Source of the DNA: Strigamia acuminata
Taxonomy: Eukaryota; Arthropoda; Chilopoda; Geophilomorpha; Linotaeniidae
DNA: 64,000 nucleotides
Direction: 5' to 3'
Assembly (NCBI GenBank): GCA_949358305.1
Contig: OX442320.1
Location: 5,038,259 to 5,102,258 of the forward strand
This document shows positions 58,870 to 64,000 of this stretch, piece after piece (positions within the stretch are counted from its first letter, which is position 1; each line of letters begins with the position of its first letter). The position numbers and the translations under genes were made by a program. The notes under the pieces are model-generated. The model had not been told where the DNA came from, searched no databases, and worked only from the letters and a program-made list of their open reading frames with translations.

Positions 58870-60500
58870 AGGACCCCAAACGGCATAAAGAACACCTGAA
58901 ATCCAAATAAAAAAAATGATAAAGCAATTTTTCACCAAAAATATTCCACCTTCATTTAAAAAAAATTTATTTTTACAATGTTCTCCAGAAGAAAATATAA
59001 AACAAAAATAAAAATCCAATCGATCAGTGTCACACAAGTTTCTGTCCAAAATATTAAGCGGTTAACCTCATCATTGGCACACAAAAAACAGTTCCTTTTT
59101 CCTCTCCCTGACAGATCTCGCTTAACATGCATACCACACAAGACCAACTCACCCATCAAAACATTTAAATTTCTTAAGCTCCCAATTTTTATTTCATTTT
59201 TCACACACACAAAAAAAAATAAAAAAAATTTAAGACTAAATAAATAAAAATTCAAGATGATTGCATTATTTTGATGCTTCGGATTTAAATCCGTTAAGAA
59301 TGAAAAAACAGGTTTATTCGAACAGGATTCTTCAATTTTTTTCCCTTCTTTTCTTCCAGCTACATTTTGGCATTGATAAACTGTGCTAAGACCACCTATA
59401 AGGCGGATTTAAGCTATTTGCAAACAGAAATGCATGCAATTGGTATGACTGTAATTATTGTCTAGAGTCGATCGTCAACTTGGTACAGTTTTTTTTAATG
59501 CAAACAAATGGGTCAAGTTTTGAGGAAGTTTTAGAATTTTTGGAAAGTGTGATTAATAGTTTTCTTTTGCCCTTTCTCTCGCGGGTTCCTTAATAGTCGT
59601 ATTTAAACACAACACGACTGGATGGTGCACCACGCAGATAAAGGTCACGTCGACAAATTGTATTTCAAATAAATTTATTTTAAATTAGTGCACCAAAATG
59701 GGTTACGAGTTCAAAAAGAAAAACCAACTCCACGTGTAATTACTACGGGATGATTTAACACCCGTGTTAGATTACCGGTCCATGTTTTTGCCTACGATAG
59801 AGATATTGTGAAGCGAATCGAATGGGAAAAGCATTTAGATGCAATTAACTGTTGACTGATGCACACTTAAGCTAGAATATCCGACTACGGCTCTGCTAAA
59901 AGGTCCATCAGTCCAACTTGCACAACATTACATTCGTGATAGTCTACAGACGGATCGATACCCAATGTTAAAGTTTCCCAAAATCTATACCAGGGGTCGG
60001 CAATTAATTTTAAGTGGGGTCCGGATACTATTGAAAATTTTTATCGAGATCCAGAAAAAAAACACATAAAAACCTAAGAAAACGGAAAAAACATGATTGG
60101 TCGGCACAATACGCAGTTGAGACAAACACTCAAAACCAACAAAATCCTCTGTAATTTGGTCAGCATGTTGACAGGAGGATCCCCATGCTTCGTTGGAAAG
60201 CACACAGTTAATATTTGCAAGTTGTGCAATGCCAGCTCGAGTCTCAAAAAATGTCAAAATTTCAACTCAAAATCGCCAAAAACAAACGTACAAACACCAA
60301 AATCACAACTTTTGGAATGCATCTACTGTGTATACCTTTTAAAATGTTAAATCAAAAGAAATCGTATAAAAACAGAATTGGTGTATTTTTATGTCTCCCA
60401 CTCCCTCGGTTGTTTAACTCTGCGCTTCTCAAACTACGGTTCGGAGACCGGTGCTGGTTCGTGAGCAAGAGACTGCCGGTTCACCACCAGACCGTAGAAA
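58870..60500. other. Gene-free stretch with hAT-like scraps
   Basis: 59990-60030 (CCAGGGGTCGGCAATT, TGGGGTCC) and 60414-60495 (CTCAAACTACGGTTCGGAGA) look like eroded ends of hAT-type elements. Frames between them are short and unconvincing. Confidence 0.45.
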
Positions 60501-60508
60501 AGCCATAT

Positions 60509-60929
60509 ACTCAAGTTGCACTCAAAAAGGCACCTCACAATGTGTACTTCCATTGGTCGAGCCAGTTTACTGGTGTAGTGATCCGTAAAAGTAGACCCAA
60601 ACCCAGAATTGCATTACAATGTACAGACATTGTAATCGATTGCCTAGGCAATGGCCTAAAATTCAAACTTACAGACGATGTAAGCAATAAACACAACAAA
60701 AATGAGTTTGACATTTTTTAATGTGTGAAACTTCATTTTAATGATGGAAATAACATTTTTTATTAAATAAAATCAAAATAACAAACTAAATTAGTTATAA
60801 CAATCACAACAATAAATAAAAAACAAAACTACTTCTCCTAGTAGTAGTATACAGTCTGGAGTTAGTAGTAAACTGGCTCGACCAATGGGAGTACACATTG
60901 TGAGGTGCCTTTTTGAGTGCAACTCGAGA
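60509..60929. mobile_element. TIR element (CACTGGTGTAGTG family), complete copy with about 60-bp ends
   Basis: Left CTCAAGTTGCACTCAAAAAG and right complement. Contains TTTACTGGTGTAGTGATCCG and GACCAATGGGAG. About 420 bp; an overlapping 168-codon frame (60215-60721) is incidental. Confidence 0.8.
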
Positions 60930-60956
60930 GATGCGTTCAATTCTAGCATGGATCGG

Positions 60957-60990
<34 letters not shown>

Positions 60991-63900
60991 CGACGGCCGA
61001 AGCTCGGTTGACGCAACGTGATTTCTGCCCAGTGCTCTGAATGTCAAATAAGAAAAGTTGGAACCAAATATAATACCGGTCTGCTATATTACGTAGTTTG
61101 ATAAGCCGCTGGTTTCAAAGTTGTTGGAAACAGTGTCTGCGAAATAAAAATAAAAATAAATAAAAATTGACTTTCCAACCACAAAGTGAATTCAAGGGTC
61201 AAAGTACTCAACTACTGCCGAGTTACACTATAAAGTTATTTTAACCCACAATATTTAGCATAAAAATGTGAAGGTCTCACATTTTTATTACACTAGATGG
61301 AACTATCTCATTAATTTAATTTCACAACTCAACTATGAAAAACCAACTTACTGCAGCCACATCAAGGACTCCTATACATTCAGGTCCAACTAATTTATAT
61401 CCAAAAGTTAAACCCCTTCTGTAGTTAAAGGCCAGAAGGGCATCTGTAGAGTTTTTGATGCCAAGCATGCCTTGGCTTCTCTTCATCTTACTTGAACTCC
61501 TCCTCCTCAATTTTCAAGACAGTTAACAAGCTCAAATTACATAGGACTTGGATTTAAATGAGTTATCATATTCTGCAAATGGAATAAACTTTGCTTGTTT
61601 TTAATGTATTCTGTTGCTATTCTATTCAGTAATTGGTATAAATTTTATGTAGAATGTGCTAGTTTTCAATTTCTATTTATTCTGATGTTTTTATTGGTCT
61701 GAAATCAGCAGGAGTCCATGAAAAGATTGAAATTGTTGTTTTGTGAGTTCATTTATAGAAAATTCATTTTGCATATAAATGGCTGTTTGTCGGCTATGAG
61801 TTGCAACTTGTTTTTTGTGTGTTTGTTTTTTCTTGATTTAGCTGCTATCTTGCATTTTTTGATAAGTGGCTTGTTCCAAATTTCCAAATTAGTCATGTTC
61901 ATCTCTCAGATAAATACCAGTATTTTCAGCTTTTTTTCCCCATTACTTCAGTAGCTTCAATCAACCTTGAAACTAATGAAAAATATCTTGAAAGTGAAAT
62001 TTATTTACTTCCACTCAAGACCAAAATGCAACAGCATCACCTTCTGTTGTCACAAACATGGAGAAATGAAGAAGAAAGCTTGAAAATAATTTAAAGTCTT
62101 GTTTTTCCACTGTCATAAAGCCTCCTTATAAGAATCTTGAGCAAATTAAGGGTATTTAGGAGTAATAAGAGTCAACTAAACTGTCCTGTTACACCCACCA
62201 TTAAGCTTTGAAGGCAAAGTCATATGCTAATTATACAATTACCATTCTTCTCTCAGCACACTCCCATTTATTACTTCCACATCATTGCATTACAATCTTG
62301 AAAACCTGAAACAATGTTGTTACAATTTCACTTCAAATGGTCATGACCCCATAAACCTCATGATTGTGTACATTCTTCTGTTATTGTTGAATGTTGCAAG
62401 GCCAATGCAACCATATATCAATGGGATATCCCATGTTACAACGGTTGACGTCTCTAAATGGTAAAATCAATACAAATTCTATTCACTCTTATTATTGATT
62501 AACGTGTGAGAACCGAGTTGATTGAAGATTGAGCAACTAGTGAGTTTTATTCTGGTGAATAATATTAGGGAAGGGTTGGTCAAAGTACAAGTACAAAGTA
62601 CAGAGTTTGTTATTCGATATTAAAACAATGAGGCGATATTATTCGATATAGCTGGCGATATTATTCGATATAGCTGGCGATATTATTCGATAATGCATTT
62701 AAACTAAACAAGCGATATAAAACGATATAAGGAATATTATTATTTAATTTCCACATAACGTAAGCTTCAAATTGCGGCTCGGTTCATTATAAAGATGACC
62801 ACTTTATAATTAATTTAACCACGCTGAAGGCGCTGAAGTGTTTGTTCCAATAATCACAATCACTGCATTATTGAGGACCCACACCAGGTCCAAGTGATTA
62901 TTCTGCATGTCACGTGACTTTTATTTATTTTTAATAATTTACAACCGACTCTCTTTTCCTTAGTTTAAGCATTCTTCGGCACTAACAACTCCTTTTCAGA
63001 CAATTATAAATAAGCACCGAAGTGCCGAAGCGCCCTTCGGCTTTCTCAGACCAAATTTAATGACTTCACCGGCATTTTAAATTGGAAAAAATTAAGTTTA
63101 ACATTGAAATATGTCAGTGGGTCACTCTTCTTTTCCAAAAACATTTAAAGAAATCACAGGAGTGACATAGAAAACTAAAAAATGGCATTTTCAAATTTTC
63201 TAATTTTCTAGCCAAAAGTAGAAGACAAATAATGAATTCATGCAACTATTAACCTTAGAATAAAAACAAAAGTCCTTCCATAGACCATTAAAGACTACAA
63301 GGAAAAAAGACCCCGGCCTAAATAAACCAGTCAGAATTATGCGTGGAATAGTTTTACATTTAAATCATTTTAAAAGTTAATTACAAATTAATCAGCAAAA
63401 ACCAAATTCTGACAAATTTATCACAAACTAGTTTGATTGGACACACATTATTAAAAATTAAAAAAAAAATTTTTAATCCCGTTGGAAATTTATATAAATA
63501 TTTTTGAATAAAATAAATTAATGAATTTAAAAAAAAAAATGAAACAAGAAAAATACCTTTCTTTCAGTTTTTTTTATCTCCATTAAGTGTCGTTACAAGG
63601 TCAACGAGTTGCATCAAACGAAGTTAAAGGAAAAAAACATAAATCACGACACTCGCAACAACTCACAGACACCTTGAATAAATTCTACCGGAAATATTAT
63701 AATTGGCGTAATAACTAAACACGTGTCTAATTCCCCAATTACTATAATTATCATTTAATTTATCATCATAAAAACTCCCTATTTTCAAATTAGCTAAGAA
63801 ATCTTTTTTTAAATTTTTTTTTAATTATATTAACGCTCCGTATCCCATACAAAAACTTCCTTATGAATCTATACTACAGTTATAAATAGACCCCGGATAA

Positions 63901-64000
63901 ATGCATAAATGCATGCTTCATATGTATATTGCATATATAGCCGAAATTGGCTTAAATTGCATATTTTAAGACACCCAGAATTCCGTATTTTTGCAAAAGT
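60930..64000. other. Gene-free 3' end of the window
   Basis: A short tandem of about 22 bp (GGCGATATTATTCGATATAGCT, about three units) lies at 62630-62697. The remainder is AT-rich sequence without supported genes. Confidence 0.5.

Noticed and set aside
60215-60721. 168-codon plus-strand frame
   Set aside because: Runs across a hAT-like scrap into a TIR element whose copies elsewhere are not open; no family resemblance.

Overview
This is a eukaryotic, AT-rich window full of tandem repeats and small transposons. Genes are split by short GT-AG introns, polyadenylation signals are AATAAA-like, and there is an interstitial block of the arthropod telomere unit TTAGG (8309-8350, read as CCTAA). 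I take it to be an arthropod nuclear genome; I cannot name the species. All exon models were built by eye from splice sites, reading frame and agreement between paralogues.

Layout. 1-23.3 kb has no gene I can support: minisatellites, MITEs, one GC-rich island and a few complex stretches that could be regulatory. 23.3-38.7 kb is a metabolic cluster with three genes for 3-hydroxyisobutyryl-CoA hydrolase (HIBCH, valine catabolism). A divergent nine-exon copy is on the plus strand. Two near-identical copies lie in tandem on the minus strand; the first has a one-base frameshift and no start codon in its leader exon, the second is intact. Between the plus copy and the minus pair sit a two-exon secreted six-cysteine (knottin-type) peptide gene and an intronless 172-codon ORF. 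That ORF has a TATA promoter in two 35-bp repeats and lies in about 660 bp absent from the equivalent place beside the other HIBCH duplicate.

40.97-57.19 kb is the most interesting part: four head-to-tail paralogues of a family I do not recognise. Each has eight or nine small exons with shared intron phases. The proteins have a new N-terminal region (G-C-G-P-x-[FY]-V-x-N-R, then an aromatic F-W-F-R-[FL]-W-L block, then a conserved C-x9-C block) and end in a MYND-like zinc finger of the form C-x2-C-x(9-12)-C-x2-C-x11-C-x3-C-x8-H-x3-H. The last ligand is His where classical MYND fingers have Cys. Stop-to-start gaps are only 237, 242 and 258 bp. The first copy has lost an intron, the second seems to have lost its finger, and every copy has palindromic GTTATAACGAA-type repeats in a different intron.

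57.2-64 kb is again gene-free, with a hAT-like element split by a TTAA-flanked piggyBac-type MITE and several TIR elements. Across the window, more than fifteen minisatellite arrays with unrelated units share a 17-21 bp period, which accounts for most of the long open frames outside the genes.
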